From Cyclobacteriaceae bacterium (GTDB taxonomy: Bacteria > Bacteroidota > Bacteroidia > Cytophagales > Cyclobacteriaceae), in assembly GCA_016787755.1 (NCBI GenBank), contig JAEUUA010000025.1, positions 427,660 to 491,659 of the forward strand: a DNA stretch of 64,000 bases, written 5' to 3'. Positions 7,043-17,300 of the stretch are shown one piece after another. The notes under the pieces were generated by a model. It did not search any database. It had not been told where the DNA came from and worked only from the letters and a program-made list of their open reading frames with translations. The translations under genes were made by a program, and so were the position numbers. Position 1 is the first letter of the stretch. Every line of letters starts with the position of its first letter.

Positions 7043-9196
7043 TTAATAAAAGAAAACCTCATCAATAAAGATCCAACCCTTCTGTCCCTTACCACTATGC
7101 CACTCGGGCAACTTTTTTATCGGCTTTGCTACAATCTTATAATAAGAATACGATTCTGGTTTAAATTCAACACCAAAAGCCTCCACACGCTGCGGCTCGT
7201 AACCTTTTGGCTTTTCTGTTTTGATACTCTTCAACAAGTGCATATGGTCTTTATCTTTTCCACCCCACACTTCCACTTCCGTTGGCGGGAAAAGATAACC
7301 ACCCATATTATTACCGTAACTCAATACGATCTTTTTAAGAGTCGGTGGAGTTATCCCAAAGTCAAATCCGGCCACAAAATTATTGTCCCGAAAACCTAAC
7401 CATGCCGGCTCTTTAAGAACATCAATAAAACCTTTTCGCCCATCCGTTAAACTTGTAGCCCCCAACCCTGGATATTGCTTATCTACAAGAGTAAGAAGTT
7501 CGGCACGGCCTGGCTTAAATCCTTCCACAAAATTGGTGACAGTAAGAAGCTCACTACAATACCAACCAACGCGGCAAGCGATTGCTTTTAATTTTACGGT
7601 TTCGTTTACGGCAATTGGTTTTTCATAAACCATTCCTCGCACACTGTCAGGTTCAGTTCCATCCAGTGTATATATTACTTTAACACCCGGCATAGAGTGT
7701 TTTAATTGAATCGATTCACCTTGCCTGATAATTCCTTCATTGATTAATATTGGCTTGCTTAATTGCAGGATGGCAGAATCATTAAATAATCTTTGAACAA
7801 TTTTAATGGCTGGATATTTTTGTTGCCATACTTTACACTGCTCTTCCGTGACTTTTGTATCCCAAATAAATAATTCTTTTAATTCAGGTAATGATAAAAC
7901 GGATTCAACATTCTGATTATCAACTGCAGTCCCCGAAAGGGAAAGTGACTGGAGTTTAGTAAGTGCTTTGAGATCGCTCAATCCACTTCCGGTAATATTT
8001 GTAAAATTAAGGTTCAACCTTTCAAGTTTTTTGAACTGAGAAATCACTTTCAAATCTGAATCACCCAACGGCATTTTGGAAAGATTCAAAACCACAAGCT
8101 GATCTTTAATTTCCATTAATGACTCTAAGGTACCGATCTTAAAAGAAGCGCGAATAAAAAAGTCTGCCTGCAAAGCCGGACTATTTTGATACAATGGAAA
8201 GACAGAGCAATATGGAGTATTTAGTTTGTCAATTACCGATTGGGAGACTGCCTTAAAATCATATAGATTCTCGGGTTCTAATTCCTTTTTTGGAATACCT
8301 TGAATTATTACCCAACTTTTTAGCGTATCGGTATCTGAATATTCCGCCAGAAGTTTTTCAAAATCAGCACCAGATTTAATCCAGGATTCCAACACAAAAA
8401 TTTCGGCAGACGTTAATTGAGGTTTTCCATCCGGGGGCATATGATTATCATCTGCCAGCGGTAAATGAATGTATTGCACCATTCGACTTGAATCAGGATT
8501 TCCTGCCACCCACTCTGCGCCTTTCTTGCCACCTTGCTTAAATTTATCAACGGAGGTCATGACTAATCCACCTTTGGATTTTCCCTCATTGTGGCAACTA
8601 AAGCATTTGCTTTCTAATATCGGTTCAACTGAGATTTGGTATACTGAAGATGTTTCCAGAGAAATTTGTTTAGCAGAAGTTTTAATCATGGGAGCAAAAA
8701 CAAAATTCTCTCCGTGTGTTAAAACAGAACCTGAGTGCCCAGTATATAAAAGTGCGCTCACCGTAACGGCAGTTCCTACATATAGAATTGCCTTTCTCTT
8801 TTTAACATAAGCATATCCAATCAGTATGAAATAACAGAGGAAGCTAAGCACAACTCCACCCAACTTATGCTCTTGCAATTGTTCCGCACCATAGTCGCCT
8901 TGCACCGAAAGAAATAATCCGAGCAAAGCAGATATAGAAGCCGAGAGCGAAATCAACAACAAACAAATAAAGACCAGTCGGTTAAAAGATTTCTTTTTGA
9001 ATTGGCCTTTAAAGAAAAGTAGTGCCACTAAAAAAATCAAAAATCCAATGGGTAAGTGCAGTATCATAGGATGCAACCTTCCCGTCACTTGCAGCCAAAC
9101 TGGTAATTGAATTCGCGCATCAAAAAGAAAAAGGAATAGTAAAAGTACTTGTAGAACAAGGATGATGTTGAGAGTGAATTTAGCTACTACCTTCAT
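7043..9196 (-). CDS. Membrane protein with haem-binding PSCyt1-like domain, leucine-rich repeats and chitobiase-like domain
   Basis: 717 residues in a mosaic. Residues 1-165 hold about five hydrophobic segments of the DUF2231-like type (MILHLPIGFLIFLVALLFF). A C-F-S-C-H haem c motif sits at 198-202 within a planctomycete cytochrome C-like domain (SKGGL, MPPDGKPQLT). Leucine-rich repeats follow at about 340-450 (LVVLNLSKMPLGDSDLKV, LKELFIWDTKVT). Next is a CHB_HEX-like Ig domain (VKVIYTLDGTEPDS), then a discoidin-like C-terminal domain ending GWIFIDEVFFY. It is probably anchored in the inner membrane with the haem domain in the periplasm. The domain order suggests carbohydrate or polymer binding coupled to electron transfer, which is inference. 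It lies about 210 bases upstream of the BNR gene on the same strand. Confidence 0.85.
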   Translation of the reverse strand: MKVVAKFTLNIILVLQVLLLFLFLFDARIQLPVWLQVTGRLHPMILHLPIGFLIFLVALLFFKGQFKKKSFNRLVFICLLLISLSASISALLGLFLSVQGDYGAEQLQEHKLGGVVLSFLCYFILIGYAYVKKRKAILYVGTAVTVSALLYTGHSGSVLTHGENFVFAPMIKTSAKQISLETSSVYQISVEPILESKCFSCHNEGKSKGGLVMTSVDKFKQGGKKGAEWVAGNPDSSRMVQYIHLPLADDNHMPPDGKPQLTSAEIFVLESWIKSGADFEKLLAEYSDTDTLKSWVIIQGIPKKELEPENLYDFKAVSQSVIDKLNTPYCSVFPLYQNSPALQADFFIRASFKIGTLESLMEIKDQLVVLNLSKMPLGDSDLKVISQFKKLERLNLNFTNITGSGLSDLKALTKLQSLSLSGTAVDNQNVESVLSLPELKELFIWDTKVTEEQCKVWQQKYPAIKIVQRLFNDSAILQLSKPILINEGIIRQGESIQLKHSMPGVKVIYTLDGTEPDSVRGMVYEKPIAVNETVKLKAIACRVGWYCSELLTVTNFVEGFKPGRAELLTLVDKQYPGLGATSLTDGRKGFIDVLKEPAWLGFRDNNFVAGFDFGITPPTLKKIVLSYGNNMGGYLFPPTEVEVWGGKDKDHMHLLKSIKTEKPKGYEPQRVEAFGVEFKPESYSYYKIVAKPIKKLPEWHSGKGQKGWIFIDEVFFY

Positions 9197-9231
9197 TTTA
9201 TTAAGTCAATCTTTAATTCATTTAATGACCC

Positions 9232-9693
9232 CTATTCTAATGGTTTGAAGATATAACGTTCATCATAATCAACATCAAACTGATCTAGTAAATTTTTATA
9301 CTCTTCTAAAAATGTCTGCTTGGCATGATGTATCTCCTGATTCTCTATGTATTTAATCACAGCTGGGATTTGAGACTTACCATATGAAAAAGCTCCATAA
9401 CCAGATTGCCATTCAAAGCGACCCTGAACAAATCCTTTTTCATTAATCCATTTCGATGAATTTGCTTTTACGTCTTGCATCAAATCAGAAAGAGTTTGGG
9501 TTGGGCGCATTCCAAAGAATAGATGAACATGATCTTCAACACCATTTATTATTAGTAACTTATGATCATTCTTTTGAATTATGCCTGTTAGGTATTTGTA
9601 TAATTCATCTTTCCAATCTCTATGAATAATTCCTACACGATTCTTGACGGCAAAAACTGCTTGAATGTGAATTTGGGTGTAGGTGTTTGACAT
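9232..9693 (-). CDS. RAYT: REP-associated tyrosine transposase (IS200/Y1 family)
   Basis: 153 residues with the Y1 HUH-nuclease fold. It starts SNTYTQIHIQAVFAVKNR. The His-hydrophobe-His motif is DHVHLFFGM, and the catalytic Tyr lies in the helix KYIENQEIHHAKQTF. The usual RAYT features W-x-x-G-Y-G-A-F-S (here WQSGYGAFSYG) and LSDLMQDVKANSSKWI are present. The gene is full length for the family. The region directly upstream carries palindromes that fit as its substrates. RAYTs are usually single-copy, domesticated relatives of IS200 transposases that move or maintain REP sequences. No flanking insertion-sequence ends are needed or seen. Confidence 0.93.
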   Translation of the reverse strand: MSNTYTQIHIQAVFAVKNRVGIIHRDWKDELYKYLTGIIQKNDHKLLIINGVEDHVHLFFGMRPTQTLSDLMQDVKANSSKWINEKGFVQGRFEWQSGYGAFSYGKSQIPAVIKYIENQEIHHAKQTFLEEYKNLLDQFDVDYDERYIFKPLE

Positions 9694-9715
9694 GTCTAAT
9701 CTCTATTTACCAAAT

Positions 9716-9957
9716 AATATGTCATCCCTACGGGACTCATTGATTTGTTATTACGTTCTCTACCGATATTTCGTCCCTAACGGGACTGCGATACATTCCG
9801 TCAGGGCTCATCCTATTTATAATTTCATTATACCGTTTATTCATAACTCTTATTGTGAATTGATTCCTCAAGATGCACATAAAAAAGTCCCGATAGGGAC
9901 GAAATATTGGTAAATCGCCACTCAACCTTTTATAAAATCCCTTTAGGGATGACATAT
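9716..9957. repeat. REP/BIME-like palindrome cluster beside the RAYT
   Basis: Four short palindromes sit in two mirrored pairs. On the left, TCCCTACGGGA (9725-9735) follows AATATGTCA, and GTCCCTAACGGGAC (9773-9786) follows GATATTTC. On the right, in inverted orientation, are GTCCCGATAGGGAC (9887-9900) followed by GAAATATTGG, and ATCCCTTTAGGGAT (9937-9950) followed by GACATATT. The flanks are reverse complements, giving a composite inverted repeat of about 70 bases per side around a 100-base centre. This is the organisation of a bacterial interspersed mosaic element. No gene was recognised in the 9694-9991 gap. Confidence 0.85.
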
Positions 9958-9991
9958 TAATTATAGAACAATACAAACAATAACCGAACGC

Positions 9992-11440
9992 CTACGCCAA
10001 AATTCCCTCAACCACTTTTCCTGCCACATCGGTTAACCGATAACGCCTACCCAAATGTTTGTAGGTTAGTTGTTCATGGTTCATGCCCATCAAATGCAAG
10101 ACGGTAGCGTGAAAATCATTTACATGAACCGGATCACGCACAATATTATAACCAAACTCATCCGACTCACCATACATTATCCCGGGCTTCACACCGCCCC
10201 CAGCCATCCAGATGGTGTAGGCACGCGGATGATGATCGCGACCATAATTTTCTTTTGATAAACTACCCTGACAATAGTTGGTACGCCCAAATTCACCGCC
10301 CCAAATCACTAACGTTTCATCCAATAATCCCCGCTGCTTCAAATCCATAATCAATGCGGCAGTGGATCGGTCCACATCTTGTGCTTGCAGGGGCATCTCG
10401 CCAACCATATTGCCGTGCTGATCCCACCCTTGATGATACAATTGAACAAACCGAACCCCTGATTCAGAAAGCTTTCGCGCCAGCAAACAATTAGCGGCAT
10501 ATGTTCCAGGTGTTAAACAATCAGCTCCATACATTTTTACAATGTCGTCCGACTCTTTAGAGAAGTCTGTTAACTCCGGCACTGCAGTTTGCATGCGATA
10601 GGCTAATTCATATTGTTGAATGCGTGCTTGTATTTCCGGATCCCCAAACTCCTGAAAGTTCATTTCGTTCAATTGTGCCAATTGATCCAACATGTTTCTG
10701 CGATCCATACGATCGCGACCTTCAGGATCCTTTAAATAAAGCACGCGCTCTTCACTGCTACTAAATTGAACTCCCTGGTGCACACTATCTAAAAAGCCAT
10801 TGGTCCAAAGTTTTGAATAAACTCCTTGCCCATTTCCGCGACCGCGCGAAAGCAACACACAATATGCCGGAAGATTTTTATTCTCGCTACCCAATCCATA
10901 ACTAAGCCACGCACCCATGCTTGGACGATTGCCTTGCTGTGCACCAGTTTGCATAAATGTAAGTGCCGGGTCATGATTGATAGCTTCTGTATGCATAGAT
11001 TTAATGATGCAGATATCATCCACCACTTTGGCAATGTTTGGAAACAGTTCACTTACCCACGCCCCGGATTGTCCATGCTGACTGAATTTAAAATGCGAAC
11101 CCACCAACGGAAACTTTTCTTGACCAGATGTCATACCGGTTAATCGTTGCCCCATGCGAATAGAGGCAGGCAACTCCTCACCGGTCATTTTATTGAGCAT
11201 GGGTTTATAGTCAAAACTTTCCAGTTGTGAAGGCGCACCATTCTGAAAAAGATAGATAACTCGTTTGGCCTTAGGCGCAAAGTGCGGGAGCCCTAATCCC
11301 GCTAAAGGTTCTTCCTTTTTTGAAAATAAATCCGGGATTAATAATGAGCCAAGTGCAACAGATCCCAATCCCAAACTCAGCTTACCCAAAAAATGCTTTC
11401 GGGTAATATGAAACCGGCTGTCGATAAATTCCTTACTCAT
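9992..11440 (-). CDS. DUF1501 family exported protein
   Basis: 482 residues of the DUF1501 family, which has an alkaline-phosphatase/sulfatase-like fold. The N-terminus TRKHFLGKLSLGLGSVALGS resembles a Tat signal with an R-K instead of R-R pair. Downstream features are IYLFQNGAPSQLESFDYKP, MGAWLSYGLGSENKNLPAY, the QLYHQGWDQHGN segment and VIWGGEFGRTN near the C-terminus, followed by DHHPRAYTIWMAGGGVKPG. The conserved Asp/His residues in these segments are the likely metal site. It lies five bases downstream of the DUF1553 gene, the standard two-gene unit seen in Planctomycetes, Verrucomicrobia and Cytophagales. The substrate is unknown; export and partnership with the DUF1553 protein are well supported by context. 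Confidence 0.92.
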   Translation of the reverse strand: MSKEFIDSRFHITRKHFLGKLSLGLGSVALGSLLIPDLFSKKEEPLAGLGLPHFAPKAKRVIYLFQNGAPSQLESFDYKPMLNKMTGEELPASIRMGQRLTGMTSGQEKFPLVGSHFKFSQHGQSGAWVSELFPNIAKVVDDICIIKSMHTEAINHDPALTFMQTGAQQGNRPSMGAWLSYGLGSENKNLPAYCVLLSRGRGNGQGVYSKLWTNGFLDSVHQGVQFSSSEERVLYLKDPEGRDRMDRRNMLDQLAQLNEMNFQEFGDPEIQARIQQYELAYRMQTAVPELTDFSKESDDIVKMYGADCLTPGTYAANCLLARKLSESGVRFVQLYHQGWDQHGNMVGEMPLQAQDVDRSTAALIMDLKQRGLLDETLVIWGGEFGRTNYCQGSLSKENYGRDHHPRAYTIWMAGGGVKPGIMYGESDEFGYNIVRDPVHVNDFHATVLHLMGMNHEQLTYKHLGRRYRLTDVAGKVVEGILA

Positions 11441-11445
11441 GGCAT

Positions 11446-13752
11446 CTATGATTTAGTAATGGCTTCATCCAGATTATAAATGGTTTGCACCACTTGCATG
11501 AGTGCTGCCAGTGAAATTACATCACTAAGCTGCTCATGGATGTGCTCTCCCACAGCTATAAATTGCTTTGCTTTCTCAGGTGTCCTTTCAAAAGACCTTT
11601 TTTCCTGATTAAAATATTCAATCAGCTTTTCAAATTCTTCCTTCTTTGGCGTGCGACAAATTATCGTTTGAAAAGCTTTCTTGATCTTTTCCTCAGAAGA
11701 AGATTTATCCAACATTAATCGTTCTGCAAACACACGTGCCGACTCAAGAATCACCGGGTCGTTTAAAAGAACCAATGCCTGAAGCGGAGTATTGGTGCGC
11801 ATGCGATTGACTTCACATTGATCGCGGTTGCTGGCATCAAAAACCAACATACCCGGTGGGGGTACCGTGCGTTTAATAAAGGAATACAATCCCCTGCGAT
11901 ACAAATCATCACCATGATCCTGCACATATCGCGCTAAGACGCCACGCCCTGAAGTGGATGACTCCCATATTCCTTTTGGCTGATATACTTTCATACTCGG
12001 ACCACCGATGTCTTTTATTAGTAGCCCGCTGCTGGCTAATGCCAAATCACGAATACCTTCCGCTGTCAGTCGCTTGCGTGAACTCCTTGTCAATAAAATA
12101 TTATCCGGATCAGTGGCAAGCTTTTTTTTACTCGTGTTAGCCGACTGTCGGTACGTTGCCGACATCACAAGTTGTTTAATTAAACGCTTTACATCCCAAC
12201 CATGGTCTCTAAAATCAACCGCGAGCCAATCAAGTAATTCCGGATGCGATGGCATCTCACCCTGCATTCCAAAATCTCCACTGGTTTTCACTAATCCTTT
12301 TCCAAAAAATTCCTGCCACATCCGGTTAACGAACACACGAGCAGTTAAAGGATTTTTTTTATCAAACAACCAAGTAGCCAGACCTAATCGATTATCTCCA
12401 TACTTAATAGAATCGAACGGAAGAATATCGGGTGGAAGCCCAATAGAAACCTGCTCGCCATGTGCATCATATACACCACGGGTAAGAATGTAAGTCGGCC
12501 TGCGCCACGAAGAATCTTTCATCACCATTACTTCAACCGGGGTTGTATCTTTCTTATTGATAAAGGTTAAAATATCATTGATCTCTTCCGTTGAGATTTT
12601 AATTTTAGGTGGATCGGCCAGAGAAGCCAGGGAAATGTCCCCAACTAATCCTTTTTCAGGAACACGATTAAAGAATGCGAAAGTACGGTAATAATCCTTT
12701 TGTGAAATGGGATCATACTTATGATCATGACAATGAGCACACTCGAACGTAAGTGCGAGAAATGCTTTAGCAAACGTGTTAGTGCGATCGGTAACATATT
12801 CAATCCGGTATTCTTCGTCAATAACTCCACCTTCCTGAGTAATCTTGTGATTTCGATTGAATCCTGTGGCCAGCACTTGTTCTTTTGTGGGATTGGGCAA
12901 TAAGTCACCCGCGAGTTGCCAGGTAACAAACTGATCATAGCGATAATTTTTGTTGAAGGCGTGAATCACCCAATCACGCCAAGGCCACATCGTTCGAAGT
13001 CCGTCATCCTGATAGCCGTGCGAATCGGCATAGCGGGCAACATCCATCCAATGAATTGCCATGCGCTCGCCATACTGAGGCTGAGCCAGCAATTCGTCCA
13101 CTATTTTTTCATATGCGCCCGCGGATTGATCTGCCAGAAAGCGGCTTTGCATTTCCAATGTGGGTGGCAATCCTGTAATATCTAAACTCACTCGCTTTAA
13201 CAACCGTTCGCGATCCGCTTCTTCATTCGGTGTTAACCCTGCAGCTTCAATTTTAGTTAAAATGAAATAATCAATTTCATTCACGGGCCAATCTTCCTGC
13301 TCAACAGTTGGAATTTCTTTTTTGATGGGCGGTATAAATGCCCAATGTGGTTTGTATTTGGCACCTTGCTCAATCCATTTTTTAATTAATGCAATCTCAT
13401 TTTCATTGAGCGATAGATTTGATTTGGGAGGTGGCATGAGTTGAGAGGTATCGGAAGAAGAGATTCTTAAAAACACTTCCGATTGATCGGGACTTCCCGG
13501 CACAATCACATGCGCCTTCGGATTATCCTTTAGAGCCGCCAGCGCGCCTTCCTGTGTATCCAATCGCAAATTTGATTTGCGCTGATTGGCATCTGGACCA
13601 TGACATTTAAAACAACGGTCGGATAAGATGGGGCGAATGTGCAAATTAAAATCCACAGAATCTGTTAGGCCCGCTACTCCCTGATTACGGGTGCAGCTGG
13701 TATTTAATAATACCCCGGCAAAAACAACAAACAGCACGAAAACAATTCTCAT
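11446..13752 (-). CDS. PSCyt1-DUF1549-DUF1553 lipoprotein with two haem c motifs
   Basis: 768 residues. The signal peptide ends in a lipobox-like L-N-T-S-C, so it is probably a lipoprotein. A planctomycete cytochrome C domain carries C-F-K-C-H at 47-51, followed by NLRLDTQEGAL and MPPPKSNLS. DUF1549 spans about residues 150-380 and includes PWRDWVIHAFNKNYRYDQF, LATGFNRNHK and the second motif C-A-H-C-H at 338-342, followed by DHKYDPIS. DUF1553 follows, with PLTARVFVNRMWQEFFGKGL, SHPELLDWLA and TPLQALVLLNDP. The family is paired with DUF1501 and is thought to take part in extracellular polymer breakdown, but no reaction has been proven to my knowledge. It is first in the pair. Confidence 0.93.
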   Translation of the reverse strand: MRIVFVLFVVFAGVLLNTSCTRNQGVAGLTDSVDFNLHIRPILSDRCFKCHGPDANQRKSNLRLDTQEGALAALKDNPKAHVIVPGSPDQSEVFLRISSSDTSQLMPPPKSNLSLNENEIALIKKWIEQGAKYKPHWAFIPPIKKEIPTVEQEDWPVNEIDYFILTKIEAAGLTPNEEADRERLLKRVSLDITGLPPTLEMQSRFLADQSAGAYEKIVDELLAQPQYGERMAIHWMDVARYADSHGYQDDGLRTMWPWRDWVIHAFNKNYRYDQFVTWQLAGDLLPNPTKEQVLATGFNRNHKITQEGGVIDEEYRIEYVTDRTNTFAKAFLALTFECAHCHDHKYDPISQKDYYRTFAFFNRVPEKGLVGDISLASLADPPKIKISTEEINDILTFINKKDTTPVEVMVMKDSSWRRPTYILTRGVYDAHGEQVSIGLPPDILPFDSIKYGDNRLGLATWLFDKKNPLTARVFVNRMWQEFFGKGLVKTSGDFGMQGEMPSHPELLDWLAVDFRDHGWDVKRLIKQLVMSATYRQSANTSKKKLATDPDNILLTRSSRKRLTAEGIRDLALASSGLLIKDIGGPSMKVYQPKGIWESSTSGRGVLARYVQDHGDDLYRRGLYSFIKRTVPPPGMLVFDASNRDQCEVNRMRTNTPLQALVLLNDPVILESARVFAERLMLDKSSSEEKIKKAFQTIICRTPKKEEFEKLIEYFNQEKRSFERTPEKAKQFIAVGEHIHEQLSDVISLAALMQVVQTIYNLDEAITKS

Positions 13753-14074
13753 AACAGTAGGCAGAATTTAAAGTTGGGGAATTTATTGAACTTTCAAAAT
13801 TGTTATTTGAGCCACTGGAAGCGAATGCTAAAGGTTTAAAACTGTCCGTAGGATATTCCTATCTCCAAAATTTCATCGTTATAGAAAATATATACTTGGT
13901 AAAAGTATTCATGAGATAAATGTTTACCCAAAATACAAAAGAAAAAGGGCCCTGCGGCCCTATCTGATAAGCAAAATTATAATCCCATTCTCGCTCTCTG
14001 TCCAGAAGGGAGAGGCGGTTGACCTCCCATCATTTACTTAGCTATAACTTTATGTTATTATACTAAAAGGTGAA
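13753..14074. other. 322-base non-coding gap
   Basis: This gap separates the DUF1553 start from the stop of the small Lys-rich gene. It is AT-rich apart from the terminator hairpin at 13941-13961 and a CTCTC...GAGAG pairing near 13994-14013. It must hold the promoter of the DUF1553-DUF1501 operon on the minus strand, but I see no convincing TAnnTTTG element. No open frame with coding character was found. Confidence 0.6.
13941..13961 (-). terminator. Rho-independent terminator after the Lys-rich small gene
   Basis: Read on the minus strand, AGGGCC pairs with GGCCCT across a four-base loop and is followed directly by a T-run (plus-strand AAAAA at 13942-13946). It lies about 115 bases downstream of the stop of the 81-residue gene and upstream of the DUF1553 promoter region, so it insulates the two units. 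Confidence 0.75.
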
Positions 14075-14320
14075 TTAGGCTGTTGCCAGTTCTGGCTCCT
14101 TAATTTTTTTCTCCTTTTTAACTTTCATGCGCTTCATTTTCTTCAACTCTTTTTTCATTTGAGCTGCTACCAAACCCGCAAGTTTTTTTGCCGATTTATT
14201 AATTACCGCATTGGCTTTCTTTTTTGATTTGGTTACACCCAATGCCTGAACCGTTTGATGCATAGAATCCACCAAAAGAAGGCGAATTTCTTTCTTTCCT
14301 TTTACAACTAGTTTTTCCAT
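14075..14320 (-). CDS. Small Lys-rich basic protein of unknown function
   Basis: 81 residues, not recognised. It starts MEKLVVKGKKEIRLLLVDSM, has an Ala/Lys helix KSKKKANAVINKSAKKLAGL, and ends in a strongly basic tract (KKELKKMKRMKVKKEKKIKE) followed by an acidic/neutral tail. The composition resembles histone H1-like or nucleoid-associated proteins, but no fold can be assigned. It is a monocistron: its own terminator follows at 13941-13961, and the BNR gene upstream ends 78 bases away. The regular helix-type periodicity and the clean terminator support a real gene. Nucleic-acid binding is inference from charge only. Confidence 0.75.
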   Translation of the reverse strand: MEKLVVKGKKEIRLLLVDSMHQTVQALGVTKSKKKANAVINKSAKKLAGLVAAQMKKELKKMKRMKVKKEKKIKEPELATA

Positions 14321-14397
14321 AATTCAATGTATTTACCCCTAAAATATTGGGTTAATCCAGCATTACCTAGGAGTTAAAAAAACTTAATATTGGAAGT

Positions 14398-17300
14398 CTA
14401 TTTTCCTTCAATGCGCTTTAAATCGGGCGATTTTTTAATTAACTCAAACTGACTTTGTACCTCCGCCAGTTTGTCGCTCACCACCGCAAACACCGCCTGC
14501 TGCTGATCGGTTGGGGCGGCATCGGCACTCGAAATCTGACCCTCTTTTGCCATCGCTAAAAGGCGTTCCAATACCTGTGGAGCATTGCGAAAAATATCCA
14601 TCCGCGCTCCCGTTTGATGCACATCATGCAAGCCCGCTTCAAGCTGATAAATCTTTTCCTCTAAGAGGATTGATTTCTTATCGTTCTTCTTTGCTAACAG
14701 CTTGGCGCGAAGCTGTTCCATCTCATCAATCAACGAAAGTGTTGTGCGTGTAGCCGTGTATAGTTTAACACCAAAATTATATTGCTTCAAGATTTCAGCA
14801 TCGGTACTTTTTGTATTCGGATCTTTTAACACCAAAACAGATTGTTTGTATTCTTTGCCATTTACTTTTAGCACAACCGTGTAGGTTCCCGGATGCACCA
14901 AGGGTGGAGTTTGACCCGGACCAATATCCAAATCGAAAATAAACATCTTGCGCTCCCCTTTATCATCGACCTCCACCCAGTCTTTATCTTTTGGCTTCAC
15001 GCGCAACTTTGGAAACTCGTATGGTTGCAATCGTAAATCCCACCACACCCGATTTACTCCGGTCTCGTTCTTACCCTTTATTGTTCGTACTTTTTCATTG
15101 TGTGAATTGAGCACAACTAACTCCACTTCACCATTTGATTTTTCCTTTAAATAATAATTGATGTCAATACCATCGGGTGGATTTTGACCCGAGACATAAC
15201 TGCGATCTGTTTTTATTCCGTTGATCGGGTGAAACCGGTAGGCTTTACGCATCGAAAATAAGTGGGCTTCCGAATTCTGAACTTGTTGTGTGAACTCCCG
15301 TATGGGTGTGATGTCATCCAGAATATAAATTCCACGGCCATACGTACCAATTACTAGGTCTTTAAAGTTGCGTTGAATCTCAATCCCAAAAATCGGAACG
15401 GGTGGTAAATTATTTTTGAGATGAATCCAGTTCTTTCCATCATCAGGCGAAAAGTAAAGTGATTTCTCAGTACCCAACCAAAGTAATCCTTGCTGATCGG
15501 GATCTTCCTTAATCTGATTTACAAAATTAGAATTGTTTGGTGGCAAGTTAATCTCCAATCTCTTGAACGTGGTTCCAAAGTCAGTAGTCTTATAAACATA
15601 GGTTCCGAAATCACCCACGTAGTGTGCATCCACAGCGATGTAACACGTGCCCGCATCAAAGTAAGAAGCATCAATATGCCGTATAGTTCCCCAAACAGGC
15701 AAGCCCGGCAGGTTAGCGGAAACATTCGTCCATGTTATACCGCCATCTTGGGTAACATTCACTTGTCCATCATTACTCCCCGTCCACAACACGCCTTCCT
15801 TCACGGGCGACTCTGCCATCGAAAAAAGTGTACAGCCATCCCATGTCATTAAATTATCGCTGGCCATGCCTCCTGAGTTTTGTTGATGGGTTTTGTCATT
15901 GGTTGTTAAGTCAGGGCTTATATCCTGCCAACTTTGTCCTCCATTCGTAGTTTCATGTACAAGCTGACTACCCACCCACACTTTTCCTTGCGTGTGCTTT
16001 GAAAGCACCATTGGGAAATTCCAGTGCCAGCGATACTTTGCATCGGCTGGTGTAGCACCAATTTGAGTTTGCGGCCACACACGCACATCGCGTGCATGCA
16101 TGGTAGTGAGATCAAACACATCGAGACCACCATCATAACAACCCGACCATACAATATTATTATCGAAAGGATCGGGCTGAGCAAATCCACTTTCACAACC
16201 CCCTACGCCATGCCATGCACCTAAAGGGATATTATAATCTCCCAAATACTGACTAGGTCCACGATACGACCATGCATCTTGTCGGTTGCCGTACACCCAA
16301 TACGGTATCCTGTCATCCACAGCTACATGATACATTTGTGCAATGGGCAGGTTGATGTTGCGCCAGGTTTTACCCCCATTGTAGGTCATGTTCAAACAAC
16401 CATCATGCGCACATAAAATTCTATTTCCATCTTTCGGATCGAACCACATGTCATGATTATCGCCACCCGGTGCCCATTGGTTAAAATTTTTATCAAAGGA
16501 TTTGCCACCGTCTGTTGATTTCATAATGCCTACGCAGATCGTATACACTTCATCTTCATTGGCAGTGGAAACCCTGAGTCGAGTATAATAGCCAGCACGT
16601 TGCCCCATCGAATTATTTTTTTGCATCAGTTTCCAGTTATCACCCCCATCATCGGAACGATATAGTCTTGGTTCCTTATCTTCTACCAAAGCATATACTC
16701 TTTTGGGATTTGTGTAGGAAACGTCCACGGAAGTTTTTCCAACCGGATGGGTTGGCCCGCTTTCAATACCATTGCGCAAAGGCTCCCAGGTTTTGCCCCC
16801 ATCTTTAGATCGATAAATGCCACTGCCTTCCCCCCCACTATTTAAATTCCAGGTGCGGATATCAGCTTGCCACATAGCCGCAAACAAGATTTCAGGATTT
16901 TTGGAATCCATGCTTAAATCAGAACAGCCTGTATTTTCGTTTACAAAGAAAACCCGCTCCCACGTGTTTCCACCATTGATTGTTTTGTAAACACCCCGCT
17001 CTTGTTGTGGTCCGTGTGAATGACCCATCGAAGCAACATATACGGTGTTGGTATCCGCAGGATGAACAATCACCCGACTGATGCGATACGTTTTCTCAAG
17101 CCCCATGTTCTTCCAGGTTTTTCCTGCATTGCTGGACTTATATACTCCATTGCCCACTGCATGGGCAGGACGAATGAGAAAGGTTTCACCCGTGCCGGCC
17201 CATACCTGCCGGGGAGAAGAAGGTGCAATTGCCAACGCCCCAATGGATGAATCTTCAGTGCTATCAAAAACAGCTTTCCATGTTATTCCCGCATCATCCG

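Noticed and set aside
11958..12493. Plus-strand frames of 60 and 161 codons inside the DUF1553 gene
   Set aside because: They lie opposite conserved DUF1553 coding sequence and show no independent domain or start signal.
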